Shown: positions 16,279 through 25,165, counted from the stretch's first letter. The stretch is 64,000 nucleotides of DNA from Candidatus Cloacimonas sp. (GCA_023227825.1 JALOCJ010000001.1:62001-126000), one strand, 5' to 3'. Program-made: numbers and translations. Notes: generated from the sequence alone by a model not told the origin.

Positions 16279-19200
16279 ATGTTAAAAGAAAGTAAACACG
16301 ATATCAAACCCAATGAATATGATTCAGTGCGCATTAAAATTGCCTCTCCTGAAACTATCAGAAATGAATGGTCGTATGGAGAAGTTACAAAACCCGATAC
16401 TTTAAATTACCGCACTCTCAAACCTGAGAAAGATGGTTTATTTTGTGAAAGAATCTTTGGTCCTGAAAGAGATTATGAATGCGCCTGCGGAAAATATAAA
16501 AAGAAACGCTTTCAGGGGACCGTTTGTGATAGATGTGGAGTGCTTGTAACCACTTCCAGAGTTCGCAGAACGCGTATGGGACACATAGATTTGGCAGTTC
16601 CAATTGCGCATATCTGGTTTGTGAAAAGTGCCCCCAGCAAAATTGGCACCTTACTTGATATGACGGTTAAAGACCTGGAAAGAGTGCTTTACTACGAGTC
16701 CTTCATTGTAATTGATCCGGGAGATAGTCCTTTTGAAAAAATGGAGCTTCTGGAAGTTGATGAATATTATGAGATTAAAGATAAGGTAGCAGATAACTTT
16801 CTGGCTCTTATGGGGGGAGAGGCAATCCGGGAATTGCTTAAACGTATCAACCTAAAAAATGAAGCACTTGACCTCAGAACGCGCCTTAAATTTGAAGAAT
16901 CAGCTTTACGCAAACAGAAGCTAATCAATAAATTAAAAATAGTAGATGCTTTTATAAAAAGCGGTAATCGTCCTGAAGATATGATTTTGGAGACATTACC
17001 TGTTTTACCTCCAACCTTAAGACCTTTAGTTCCTTTAGAAGGTGGACGCTTTGCTACTGCTGATTTTAACGATTTATACAGAAGAGTTATCACCAGAAAC
17101 AACCGTCTGAAAGCGTTATTGGAAATCCGTGCACCGGAAGTTATCCTTCGTAATGAAAAAAGAATGCTCCAGGAAGCAGTTGATGCTCTTATTGATAATA
17201 GCAGAAAAGCTCGTCCAGTAAGAGGAAGAGGCAACAGACCTTTAAAGTCACTAACTGATCAGCTTAAAGGAAAGCAGGGACGTTTCCGGCAAAATCTTTT
17301 AGGCAAACGAGTGGATTACTCAGGACGTAGCGTAATTACAGTTGGTCCTGAACTTAAACTTTATCAGTGCGGACTTCCCAAAGAAATGGCAGTAGAGCTC
17401 TTTAAACCATATCTTATTGAAAAACTGCAGAAAATTGGAGAAGTAGATAAAGTTAAAAATGCCAAGAAACTAATTGAGAAAAAACAGCCCGAGATATGGT
17501 CAATTTTGGAAGAAGTAATCAAAGATTATCCGGTTTTGTTAAACAGAGCTCCCACTCTTCACCGTTTAGGTATTCAGGCATTTATGCCTGTTTTAACAGA
17601 TAATAAAGCCATTCAACTGCATCCTATGGTCTGTGTTCCTTTTAATGCTGATTTTGATGGTGACCAAATGGGTGTTTATATTCCTCTGTCTATAGAATCA
17701 CAAATTGAAGCCAGAGTCCTGATGCTTTCTACCCGAAATTTATTATTACCGGCAAATGGACGTTTAGCAATGGCAGCCAATCAGGATATCGTTTTGGGTT
17801 GTTATTATCTAACAATGGAAGAGACACCGCCTCCCGGGGAAATAGAAAAACTGCGTCATTTTTACAGCCCCGATGAAGTTATAGCTGCTTATGAAGCAGA
17901 AGAACAATTTTGCAGTTCCAAAGGTGAGACAGTTTATGAACGCAATTTAGACCTGCATACTTGGATCCGCTTGAAATTGGAATCTGAATATATCGTTACA
18001 ACTGTAGGAAGGGTTATTTTCAATCAGATTATGCCTCCGGAAGTCGGTTTTCAAAACATCGTCTATGACAAAGGAAAATTAAATGATTTAGCTATGCTTT
18101 GTTTTGATGCAGTGGGTCAGTGGCGAACAGCTCAAATTCTGGATCAGGTTAAAGAGCTTGGTTTCCATTATGCCACACGTGCAGGAGTAACTTTCAGTTT
18201 TGCGGATATCGTAGTTCCCGAGCGTAAAGCTGAAATCATTGCTCAATCTGAAGCAGAAGTAAAAAAAATAACCGATTTGCATCAGAAAGGTGGAATAACG
18301 GAAAATGAAAGATTTGGACGAGTTGTAGATCAATGGAAGAAAGCAACAGTGCGTGTTACAGACGAAATGATGGAAGAACTTTCTCAAACAAGACATGGTT
18401 TAAATTCTATTTATTTGATGTATAAATCGGGAGCACGCGGTAGTAAAGACCAGATTAAACAATTGGGTGGAATGCGTGGTTTAATGGATAAACCGACTAA
18501 AATTGGTTCTACAGGTGGTGCAGATGTTATTGAAACCCCGATTAAAAGTAATTTTAAAGAAGGACTTACTGTTCTTGAATATTTTGTTTCCACTCATGGA
18601 GCTCGTAAGGGATTAGCTGATACAGCACTTAAAACAGCAGATGCAGGATATCTTACACGCCGTTTAGTAGATGTGGCTCAAAATGCTATTATCACAATGG
18701 ATGATTGCGGAACCACTAGGGGTGTAAATATGACTGCATTAAAAGAAGGCAATGAAATTGTGCAAACCCTGGCAGAACGCATTCAGGGAAGAACAGCAGT
18801 TGATGATATCGTAAGTCCTATCACAGGTAGAGTGTTAGTTTCTGCAGGTGAAGAAATCAGTAATAAAATGTCAAGAACCATTCAAAATCACGGTCTGATT
18901 TCTGTTCATGTGCGCAGCATTCTTACCTGTGAAGCAGAGAAAGGAATTTGCGCTAAATGTTATGGTCGCAATCTTGCTACTCAAAAACCTGCTACTATTG
19001 GTGATCCTGTTGGAATTATTGCAGCTCAAAGTATTGGAGAACCGGGAACACAATTAACGCTGAGAACTTTCCACATTGGAGGAGCTGCTTCAACAGCTAC
19101 CGAACTGGCAGAAGTTGTTGCTTCTAATGATGGAATTGTAAAATTTGACAGGATGAATACAGTTACTAATACCGAAAATCAGCTTATATCCGTAAGCTAT

Positions 19201-20502
19201 TTAGGCAAAATTTTAATTGTGGATGAAAATGACGAAAATAAGGTTTTGGAAGAATTTAAAGTGGAATATGCAGCTACTGTTCATGTTCAGGATGGTCAAA
19301 AAGTAGCTAAAGATACAAAACTTCTTTCTTGGGACCAATTCAATAATCCTCTTATTTCTACAGCCAGGGGTGTTTTGCATTATGAGAATTTTATTAAAGA
19401 CATAACCTATAAAGAAGAATACAATGATATCACTATGGCTCGCGAACTTACCATCATTGAATCCAAGGATCGCAGAAAACAACCTCAATTCAGAATTGTA
19501 GGTGAAGACGGAACAGTGCGTTTAATACCTTTACCTACAGGACTAATTGTGCGCGTGGAAGATGGCAGCTTTGTCCATATTGGTGATATTTTAGGTCAAA
19601 CATCCCGAATGACAATTAAACAACGAGATATCACAGGTGGTTTACCTCGCGTGCAAGACCTTTTTGAAGCACGCGTTCCTAAAGATAAGGCAAAAATTTC
19701 TGATATTGATGGAATTGTTACTATTGGTGGCTTAAAGAAGACCGGACGCGATATTTTTGTTACCCCACCGAACGGACTTTTCGCTCCTTGTGACGGAAAG
19801 GTTTCCGTCTTTTATGATGAAGATAAAAATCAGTATATTGCTGTTCTTTCCGACAAAGCTGTCTATAGTGAAAATGATGGAAAGGTAAGTATAATTGAGA
19901 ATAACCGCAAGAAGATTATTCAGGTTGCCAAACGCAATCAGAAACCGGTTCAATATCCTGTGCCTAAGGGTTTGCAAATTCTGGTTAAAGAAGGCGAATC
20001 TGTTAAAAAAGGAACACCTCTTTGCGGTAAACTTTATGCTGTTCCTCCGGAACAAGAAAGTATTGTAGAAACAGGTGATACCGTTACAATGCATCAACCC
20101 CTTGCAGGTAGAAGGTATATAATTCCCTCAGGAAAACGAATTATAGTGCATCAGGGTGACTATGTAGAAAGTGGAGATGCGCTTTCTGACGGTCCTCTTG
20201 ACCCTCATGATATGTTAGTGAAAGGTGTTATTGAAGCTCAAATTTTGATTCTAAATGAAGTTCAGGAGATTTATCGCAAGCAAGGTGTGAAAATTGACGA
20301 TAAACATTTAAGCGTTATTATCCGTCAGATGTTTAAAAAGGTTAGAATTACAGATAGCGGCAGCACCAGTTTCCTGCAGGGTGATATTGTTGATAAAGTT
20401 CTGGTAGAGAAAGAAAACCGTGAAGCAATTGAATTTGGCAAAACACCTGCTCAATTTGAACAATTGCTTTTAGGTATCACAAAAACCTCTCTCTTATCCT
20501 AG
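16279..20502 (+). CDS. rpoC: RNA polymerase beta' subunit, interrupted by an in-frame TAG
   Basis: The catalytic beta' subunit. I chose ATG 16279 with AGAGGAGAG upstream; an in-frame start at 16228 overlaps rpoB. The N-terminal zinc site (CACGKYKKKRFQGTVCDRCG), the active-site loop NADFDGDQM, the bridge/trigger region and the second zinc site (CEAEKGICAKCYG) are present. Translation reaches LLLGITKTSLLS and then TAG (20500-20502) after 1407 codons. In homologues this block continues into ITKASLATESF.., so the TAG replaces a conserved Glu in C-terminal conserved region H (switch 1 area). The same frame continues as RpoC to 20760. Neighbouring genes use TAG as a normal stop. Confidence 0.95.
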   Translation: MLKESKHDIKPNEYDSVRIKIASPETIRNEWSYGEVTKPDTLNYRTLKPEKDGLFCERIFGPERDYECACGKYKKKRFQGTVCDRCGVLVTTSRVRRTRMGHIDLAVPIAHIWFVKSAPSKIGTLLDMTVKDLERVLYYESFIVIDPGDSPFEKMELLEVDEYYEIKDKVADNFLALMGGEAIRELLKRINLKNEALDLRTRLKFEESALRKQKLINKLKIVDAFIKSGNRPEDMILETLPVLPPTLRPLVPLEGGRFATADFNDLYRRVITRNNRLKALLEIRAPEVILRNEKRMLQEAVDALIDNSRKARPVRGRGNRPLKSLTDQLKGKQGRFRQNLLGKRVDYSGRSVITVGPELKLYQCGLPKEMAVELFKPYLIEKLQKIGEVDKVKNAKKLIEKKQPEIWSILEEVIKDYPVLLNRAPTLHRLGIQAFMPVLTDNKAIQLHPMVCVPFNADFDGDQMGVYIPLSIESQIEARVLMLSTRNLLLPANGRLAMAANQDIVLGCYYLTMEETPPPGEIEKLRHFYSPDEVIAAYEAEEQFCSSKGETVYERNLDLHTWIRLKLESEYIVTTVGRVIFNQIMPPEVGFQNIVYDKGKLNDLAMLCFDAVGQWRTAQILDQVKELGFHYATRAGVTFSFADIVVPERKAEIIAQSEAEVKKITDLHQKGGITENERFGRVVDQWKKATVRVTDEMMEELSQTRHGLNSIYLMYKSGARGSKDQIKQLGGMRGLMDKPTKIGSTGGADVIETPIKSNFKEGLTVLEYFVSTHGARKGLADTALKTADAGYLTRRLVDVAQNAIITMDDCGTTRGVNMTALKEGNEIVQTLAERIQGRTAVDDIVSPITGRVLVSAGEEISNKMSRTIQNHGLISVHVRSILTCEAEKGICAKCYGRNLATQKPATIGDPVGIIAAQSIGEPGTQLTLRTFHIGGAASTATELAEVVASNDGIVKFDRMNTVTNTENQLISVSYLGKILIVDENDENKVLEEFKVEYAATVHVQDGQKVAKDTKLLSWDQFNNPLISTARGVLHYENFIKDITYKEEYNDITMARELTIIESKDRRKQPQFRIVGEDGTVRLIPLPTGLIVRVEDGSFVHIGDILGQTSRMTIKQRDITGGLPRVQDLFEARVPKDKAKISDIDGIVTIGGLKKTGRDIFVTPPNGLFAPCDGKVSVFYDEDKNQYIAVLSDKAVYSENDGKVSIIENNRKKIIQVAKRNQKPVQYPVPKGLQILVKEGESVKKGTPLCGKLYAVPPEQESIVETGDTVTMHQPLAGRRYIIPSGKRIIVHQGDYVESGDALSDGPLDPHDMLVKGVIEAQILILNEVQEIYRKQGVKIDDKHLSVIIRQMFKKVRITDSGSTSFLQGDIVDKVLVEKENREAIEFGKTPAQFEQLLLGITKTSLLS

Positions 20503-20760
20503 AGCTGGCTTTCTGCCGCTTCCTTCCAGGAAACCACAAAAGTGCTAACCAAGGCAGCTATTGAAGGTAGAGTTGATCATCTTGAGGGCTTGAAAGAAAG
20601 CATTATTATCGGTCACAGAATTCCTGTCGGAACCGGAACCAAGCTCTATAACAATATGATTAAAAAGGCAGTTAACGAAGGTAAAACTGTTGCCCAGATT
20701 ATTGATGAATTTGCCCACCGTTTAGAACAGGAAGAAAGCGGTGATTACCTTGATTTCTAA
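20503..20760 (+). pseudogene. rpoC: Remaining C-terminal part of rpoC after the in-frame TAG
   Basis: These 85 codons are in the same frame as rpoC (20503 minus 16279 is divisible by 3). They read SWLSAASFQETTKVL, then TKAAIEGRVDHLEGLK, then IIIGHRIPVGTGTKLY. This matches the RpoC C-terminus of other bacteria (SFQETTRVL, GLKENVIVG, IPAGTG), which is part of conserved region H and the omega-binding surface. With readthrough the full protein would be 1493 aa. A GTG at 20542 has AGGA about 10 nt upstream and could start a separate 72-aa fragment, but that sequence is also just coding sequence. Lack of decay suggests that the change is recent, an error, or tolerated by readthrough. Confidence 0.85.
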
Positions 20761-20802
20761 AAATAATTTAAAACACTAAAAATATAGAAAAGGAGAAAAT
20801 CA

Positions 20803-21189
20803 GTGCCAACAATCAACCAATTAGTCCGTAAAGGAAGAGCTGAAGTTGAAAAGAAAAGAAAAAACAGGGCGCTTATGGAATGTCCGCAAAGGCGCGGAGT
20901 TTGTACTCGGGTTTATACAACAACGCCCAAAAAACCTAATTCAGCTCTCAGAAAAGTAGCTCGTGTCCGTCTTGTAAATGGATTTGAAGTTACAGCATAT
21001 ATTCCCGGTGAAGGTCATAACTTACAGGAACACTCTATCGTTTTAGTTCGCGGAGGACGCGTTAAAGACCTCCCCGGTGTTCGTTATCATATAGTTCGCG
21101 GAGCACTTGATTCTGCCGGAGTAGAAAAACGCGAAATATCACGTTCCAAATATGGAACAAAACGCCCCAAAACTAAAAGCGTAACATAA
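20803..21189 (+). CDS. rpsL: 30S ribosomal protein S12
   Basis: A 128-aa S12 starting at GTG (MPTINQLVRKGR) with AAAAGGAGAAAA upstream. The decoding-centre loops TTPKKPNSALRKV and the GHNLQEHS ... GGRVKDLPGVRYH block are intact, including the lysines linked to streptomycin response in other bacteria. rpsG follows after 16 nt. Confidence 0.98.
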   Translation: MPTINQLVRKGRAEVEKKRKNRALMECPQRRGVCTRVYTTTPKKPNSALRKVARVRLVNGFEVTAYIPGEGHNLQEHSIVLVRGGRVKDLPGVRYHIVRGALDSAGVEKREISRSKYGTKRPKTKSVT

Positions 21190-21205
21190 AGGGAGGATTG
21201 AAGTT

Positions 21206-21676
21206 ATGCCCAGAAAACATAAAGCTGTTGTCCGGGAAGTCCTTCCCGATCCTAAATACAACGATATTACCGTTACTAAATTTATGAATTGCCTGATGGT
21301 TAAAGGCAAAAAAAGTATCGCTGAAAAAATTGTGTACGGAGCTTTTGATATTATAGCTGCGAAGACGAAAGAAGATCCCCTTGTTGTCTTCAAAACCGCT
21401 TTGGATAATGTTCGCCCTTTAGTTAAAGTTGTTTCCCGACGCGTAGGAGGAGCAACCTATCAAATTCCTCTTGAGGTAAATGAAAAAAACGGTAAGGCAT
21501 TAGCTTTCCGCTGGATTATTGCCAATGCACGTTCAAGAAGTGAAAAGACAATGACCGAAAAACTTGCCGCCGAACTCCTTGCCGCTTATAAAAAAGAAGG
21601 TGCTTCCATTAAGAAAAGAGAAGATACCCATAAAATGGCTGAAGCAAACAAAGCATTTGCTCATCTCAGATGGTAA
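21206..21676 (+). CDS. rpsG: 30S ribosomal protein S7
   Basis: A 156-aa S7 (MPRKHKAVVREVLPDPKYND...) that binds the 3' major domain of 16S rRNA and nucleates the head. It carries conserved KSIAEKIVYGAFD, VGGATYQIPLEV and the C-terminal NKAFAHLRW. fusA does not follow, unlike in many str operons; a terminator does. Confidence 0.98.
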   Translation: MPRKHKAVVREVLPDPKYNDITVTKFMNCLMVKGKKSIAEKIVYGAFDIIAAKTKEDPLVVFKTALDNVRPLVKVVSRRVGGATYQIPLEVNEKNGKALAFRWIIANARSRSEKTMTEKLAAELLAAYKKEGASIKKREDTHKMAEANKAFAHLRW

Positions 21677-21702
21677 GCTCTTTCTAACAATATTGAAATG
21701 TT

Positions 21703-21743
21703 AAATGCCTTTACTTATCTGATGATAGTAAAGGCATTTTCTT
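21703..21743 (+). terminator. Rho-independent terminator after rpsG
   Basis: AAATGCCTTTAC (21703-21714) pairs with GTAAAGGCATTT (21728-21739). The loop can extend the stem, and TTTTCTTTT follows. It closes the rpoBC-rpsLG unit. Confidence 0.85.
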
Positions 21744-21959
21744 TTATATCAGTTAACCGCTTGTAATTTTGCTGAGCAGAATATTTTTTTCTCCTTTTAA
21801 CTACTTATATAATTTTTTTTATAGATAAATCATAAAGGGGTACTGATTAATTGATTTTTAGCTTCCGGATAACCCTTTTCGGAATCCGAATATTATATTT
21901 TATTCTTGCAGAGGATTGGCGTCCTCCGATTACACTTTGGGAAGTTACTACTCCAAGTA

Positions 21960-22028
21960 GCATTACCTACCCATTGCCTACCCATTACGGATGGCATCCG
22001 TAATGGGTAGGCAATGGGTAGGTAATGC
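21960..22028. repeat. Perfect 69-nt palindrome, copy B
   Basis: Two 34-nt arms are exact reverse complements around a single central G (21994). The arm runs GCATTACC ... CCATTACGGATG. Related imperfect copies lie at 5113-5170 and 36672-36740. The core CGGATGGCATCCG is common to them. Confidence 0.9.
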
Positions 22029-22110
22029 AACTAAGGAAGAAAAGAAAAAAGCACAATTAATTGTAATAAAAACAGATATAAGGTTAAACTTGGATCAAAC
22101 CCTTTCCACC

Positions 22111-22146
22111 ACCTACACTATCTAAATCCTCTCAACTTTCTAAACC
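22111..22146 (-). repeat. 9-nt GGTTTAGAA-type tandem repeat, four units
   Basis: On the minus strand the units read ggtttagaa, agttgagag, gatttagat, agtgtaggt. They match the family at 4919 and 36401 but are more degenerate. Confidence 0.5.
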
Positions 22147-22209
22147 TGAAATTATAAAAACCTGAAAATCATTTTAATTCTGTTTATCCTGGTTCTTTTA
22201 TCCTGCAAT

Positions 22210-23493
22210 CTATTTTCTCAGCAGGGGGAGGAACTGCAATTCGTAATTATTTTTGAGGTGATTGCCGCTGAAATCGGTTGTTTCGGAAGTTATTATCAGC
22301 AGATGACTTTTATAATTATCCAATTCTTTTGAGGGCTGAAAGCGATGAATGCGTCCCGTTTCCGATAAATGTTTAAGAGATATTTCCTGATTTCCGCAGA
22401 GCAATTTAACTTGGATATTGCCTTTAGGAATAATTTCACTGAAATGGATTTCCAGAATAGGCAAAAGTGTGTTTACTGAAGCACCGTTTCTGGGATTTGT
22501 AAAAGTGATTTTAGGAGCTAAAGTATCGGCTACAGGTCTAACTTTAAATTTAGTTTCCAGTTTATCACTGAGGTTACCTTTTTTATCTTTCAATTCCGTT
22601 AAAGTTAAGGTGTATTCTGTGCTGTCCATTTTAGCAGTCAATAAATTGATTATATTTCCTTCTATCAATTGATAGGCAATAGGTAAAGGAGAATTGTTTG
22701 TCTGGACGATTAGTTCATCATAGCTCTTTATATCTTCAGTGAGAATAACTTGCAGTTCGCGGTTGTGGAGAACATTCACATTAGATATTTTAGCTCGCGT
22801 TGTATCGCTGTAAGCCATTGTAAAATTGAGTGTTGAGAAAGAAGAACCGGCAGTAATTCCTTCAAAAAACGGTTCACTGCCAAAATCGTAACGACCATTA
22901 AAACTTTTATCTATATAGGTTCTCAGTATATGTTTCTGGGCATTCAAATTGTCAATAGCATAAGCACCCCCTTGTAAAACTCCACTTAAAACCAATAAAG
23001 AATCGGCAGATAAAAGAGTTAGCTCCAAAGGCAAACCTTTATCAGTTGGTTCTTCATAAGTAATTGTCCCGGCTATGCGCTGAGTAGCAAGTTTTCCATT
23101 ACGGAAAATAAGGGTTTGATTTTTTTCCAATGTGTTGCCACGCAAGTCCTTAAGGCGCTTGGTTAAAGTAATAAAATAATTAGTATCGGGTTTTAAGGGC
23201 TCCTTAATATGGATTTTAAGATTGGCGCCATCCAGCGTTATTTTCTTGTTTTGGACAGGAGGATAAATGTAAATAGAATTGGCTAAGGTAGCTCTTTCCA
23301 TTGGTTTAGAAAAAGAAATCTCAATAACTCCGGAAGATATGTCCCCAAATTCTGCTGGAGAACTCTCCAGAACTACCGGTTTATCAATATCCTGAGGACC
23401 TCCGGTAGGGCTGCGTTTGTTGCCACATCCGCTGATGAGAAAAACAATAATCAGGAGATATAACAGGCAGATAAAGGTTTTATTTAATTTCAT
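22210..23493 (-). CDS. Ig-like (Big_5-type) domain lipoprotein
   Basis: This 427-aa protein has a hydrophobic leader ending LISGC (lipobox), followed by GNKRSPTGGPQD. An N-terminal Ig-like domain of the SbsA/Big_5 type follows: VVLESSPAEFG ... VIEISFSKPM ... LKPDTNYFITLTKRLKDLRGN. A second copy lies near the C-terminus: KITFTNPRNGASVNTLLPILEIHFSEII. Such proteins are common surface lipoproteins with no catalytic role known. It is the last gene of the hydE-ybaB-recR-ribE run and its start lies 55 nt after ribE. Confidence 0.85.
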   Translation of the reverse strand: MKLNKTFICLLYLLIIVFLISGCGNKRSPTGGPQDIDKPVVLESSPAEFGDISSGVIEISFSKPMERATLANSIYIYPPVQNKKITLDGANLKIHIKEPLKPDTNYFITLTKRLKDLRGNTLEKNQTLIFRNGKLATQRIAGTITYEEPTDKGLPLELTLLSADSLLVLSGVLQGGAYAIDNLNAQKHILRTYIDKSFNGRYDFGSEPFFEGITAGSSFSTLNFTMAYSDTTRAKISNVNVLHNRELQVILTEDIKSYDELIVQTNNSPLPIAYQLIEGNIINLLTAKMDSTEYTLTLTELKDKKGNLSDKLETKFKVRPVADTLAPKITFTNPRNGASVNTLLPILEIHFSEIIPKGNIQVKLLCGNQEISLKHLSETGRIHRFQPSKELDNYKSHLLIITSETTDFSGNHLKNNYELQFLPLLRK

Positions 23494-23534
23494 AAATTTT
23501 ATCCATTGTGGCTATAGCATTATTCTTCAATTTT

Positions 23535-23556
23535 GGTTGACCGGGATGTCAACCTT
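23535..23556 (-). repeat. GGTTGA-N8-TCAACC hairpin at the end of ribE
   Basis: On the minus strand: GGAAGGTTGA, loop CATCCCGG, arm TCAACC. The TGA in the left arm is the stop codon of ribE, so the element supplies the last codons of that gene. It is the same family as 4993-5014 and 36492-36513. It could also act as a hairpin between ribE and the next gene. Confidence 0.7.
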
Positions 23557-24139
23557 CCGGAATCTGCGCTAAAACATACTTACTTAAGATATCATACTCC
23601 ACATTGACCGTTTCGCCAGTTTTTATTGTTCCCAGGTTTGTATGCGTTAAAGTATGACCGATTAAGGCAACACTGAAAAAATTACTGCGTATTTCTGCTA
23701 TAGTTAAACTAACTCCATTAATAGCAATTGCACCTTGAGGAACAATTAGATTTCTATCCCGCTGAAGAAGTTCCAAACGCAAATAATCTGTGTTTTCTAT
23801 TTTTAAACGAGAAATAATGCGTAATTCTCCGTCAATGTGACCTTGAACAAAGTGCCCATCCAAGCGGGAGTTTAGTTTTAAAGCTCTTTCCAGATTTAAT
23901 ATTTTACCGTTGAACCATTTTTTTGCTGAAGTTTTGGTAAGGGTTTCAGCCATAATTTCCACTGTAAATGTCTTATCCTCAAACTGAATAACTGTAAGGC
24001 AAATTCCGTCACAGGCAATACTGCAACCAATTTTCAGGTCATCAAAAATAACAGGTCGGGAAATAGTTATCAGCTTTTTTCCGCTTATTGTCTGTTGAGT
24101 AACAATTTTTTCAGTTGCTTCAATGATTCCTGTAAACAT
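23549..24139 (-). CDS. ribE: Riboflavin synthase alpha chain
   Basis: This enzyme dismutates two molecules of 6,7-dimethyl-8-ribityllumazine to riboflavin. The 196-aa length and the start MFTGIIEATEK are typical. Two lumazine-binding half-domains are seen (about 1-95 and 96-190): GCSIACDGICLTV in the first, and LDGHFVQGHIDG with GAIAINGVSLTI in the second. It starts 2 nt after recR. Its last residues (PEG) and stop come from a repeat hairpin. No other rib gene is nearby. Confidence 0.95.
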   Translation of the reverse strand: MFTGIIEATEKIVTQQTISGKKLITISRPVIFDDLKIGCSIACDGICLTVIQFEDKTFTVEIMAETLTKTSAKKWFNGKILNLERALKLNSRLDGHFVQGHIDGELRIISRLKIENTDYLRLELLQRDRNLIVPQGAIAINGVSLTIAEIRSNFFSVALIGHTLTHTNLGTIKTGETVNVEYDILSKYVLAQIPEG

Positions 24140-24141
24140 AA

Positions 24142-24741
24142 TTACTGAACTGTATATCTGCGTTTCCAGGCATTGGCTAAAGTATTTAAGTTACTGTATT
24201 CCAGGTCTCCTCCGAAAGGAATTCCGGTTGAAAGACGGGTAATACAAATTCCTTTATCTTTAAGCAGTTCCCAAAGATAATGAATTGTGGCTTCACCTTC
24301 AGCAGAAGGTTTTAGGGCTAAAATAACTTCACTCGGATGAAGATTTTCAATTCTCTCTAATAACATAGCAGAGTTAATTTGTTCAGGTCCGTAGCCATCC
24401 AGAGGAGAAAGCAGATGTCCTAAAACAAAGTACCTGCCCTTAAATTCATTCATCGTTTCAATTATCTGGATGTCGGAACTGTTTTCTACCACGCAAAGAT
24501 GGCTGTCTGAACGGTCTTGAGAGGTACAAAAAGGACAAGGATCACTTTCGGAAAGCATATTACATTGACTGCAGGTTTTAAAACTCTCAACGGTAGTCGT
24601 TATAGTTTCCGCTAAGCTCAAGGCAAAGTTTTTATCCTGCGATACTAAAAACCAGGCAATACGCTGAGCTGTTTTTCGCCCAATCCCTGGAAAACGATTA
24701 AAGCTCTGAATCAAACGTTCCAGATTTTCAGAAAAAAGCAT
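24142..24741 (-). CDS. recR: Recombination protein RecR
   Basis: A 199-aa RecR, acting with RecO/RecF in loading RecA at gaps. It has the helix-hairpin-helix FNRFPGIGRKTAQRIAWFL, the C4 zinc motif CSQCNMLSESDPCPFC and a Toprim domain starting CVVENSSDIQIIE. Its ATG directly follows the TAA of ybaB (TAAATG). The ybaB-recR pair is conserved across bacteria. Confidence 0.97.
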   Translation of the reverse strand: MLFSENLERLIQSFNRFPGIGRKTAQRIAWFLVSQDKNFALSLAETITTTVESFKTCSQCNMLSESDPCPFCTSQDRSDSHLCVVENSSDIQIIETMNEFKGRYFVLGHLLSPLDGYGPEQINSAMLLERIENLHPSEVILALKPSAEGEATIHYLWELLKDKGICITRLSTGIPFGGDLEYSNLNTLANAWKRRYTVQ

Positions 24742-25065
24742 TTAACCCAAACCGGGAATATTAATTCCGCCCGTAACTTTACTCATTACACTGTTGGATG
24801 CTTCATTCACTTTGTTGATAACTTCTTGAATAGCAGCTAAAATAAGGTCTTCCAACATTTCTACATCTTCAGGATCAACAACCTGAGGGTCTATTTTCAG
24901 GGAAATAACTTCAAACTGACCGTTCATTTCAATAGTTACCATTCCTCCACCCGAAGAAGCAGTATATACTGTTTTTGCCAGTTCTTCTTGTTGTTTCATT
25001 ATTTCTGCCTGCATCTTCTGGGCTTGTTTCATTAGTTGCTGCATATTTTTTCCACCAGGAAGCAT
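24742..25065 (-). CDS. YbaB/EbfC family nucleoid-associated protein
   Basis: A 107-aa protein: MLPGGKNMQQLMKQAQKMQAEIMKQQEELAKT, then the conserved GGGMVTIEMNGQFEVISLKI. This is the YbaB/EbfC family, a dimeric DNA-binding protein often encoded beside recR. AAGGAG lies 8 nt before the ATG. dnaX, a common neighbour, is not here. Confidence 0.95.
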   Translation of the reverse strand: MLPGGKNMQQLMKQAQKMQAEIMKQQEELAKTVYTASSGGGMVTIEMNGQFEVISLKIDPQVVDPEDVEMLEDLILAAIQEVINKVNEASNSVMSKVTGGINIPGLG

Positions 25066-25075
25066 AAATAACTCC

Positions 25076-25162
25076 TTATTTTATGTTTTTGTTCTTTTTC
25101 TTAGAATAAGGTGTATCCGTCAAGGAAAAGATTTTTTTGCACACGGGACACTTCACATTCAT
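25076..25162 (-). CDS. 28-aa CxxC micro-protein between hydE and ybaB
   Basis: The ATG at 25162 lies 3 nt after the hydE stop and the TAA ends 10 nt before the ybaB start. The protein begins MNVKCPVCKKIFSLTDTPYS and ends in a Lys/Asn-rich tail. It has one CPVC knuckle, like half a zinc ribbon or a truncated YacG-type protein. The tight packing between two genes argues for a real gene. A ribosome-binding site is weak (AAGAAG). It is too short for family assignment. Confidence 0.5.
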   Translation of the reverse strand: MNVKCPVCKKIFSLTDTPYSKKKNKNIK

Positions 25163-25165
25163 TTT

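Larger units (their letters stand above)
21744..22209. other. Intergenic region holding a reverse-oriented composite repeat
   Basis: No gene is visible between rpsG and the convergent Ig-like lipoprotein gene. The stretch holds the perfect palindrome (21960-22028) and a reverse-strand 9-nt repeat array (22111-22146). Read on the minus strand, the order (array, then palindrome) matches the loci at 4919-5170 and 36401-36740. Confidence 0.7.

Noticed and set aside
20500..20502. Genome-wide TAG recoding
   Set aside because: TAG ends several genes in the window at the expected protein length (rpmG, rpoB, hcp, hslO), and no tRNA with anticodon CTA is seen here.
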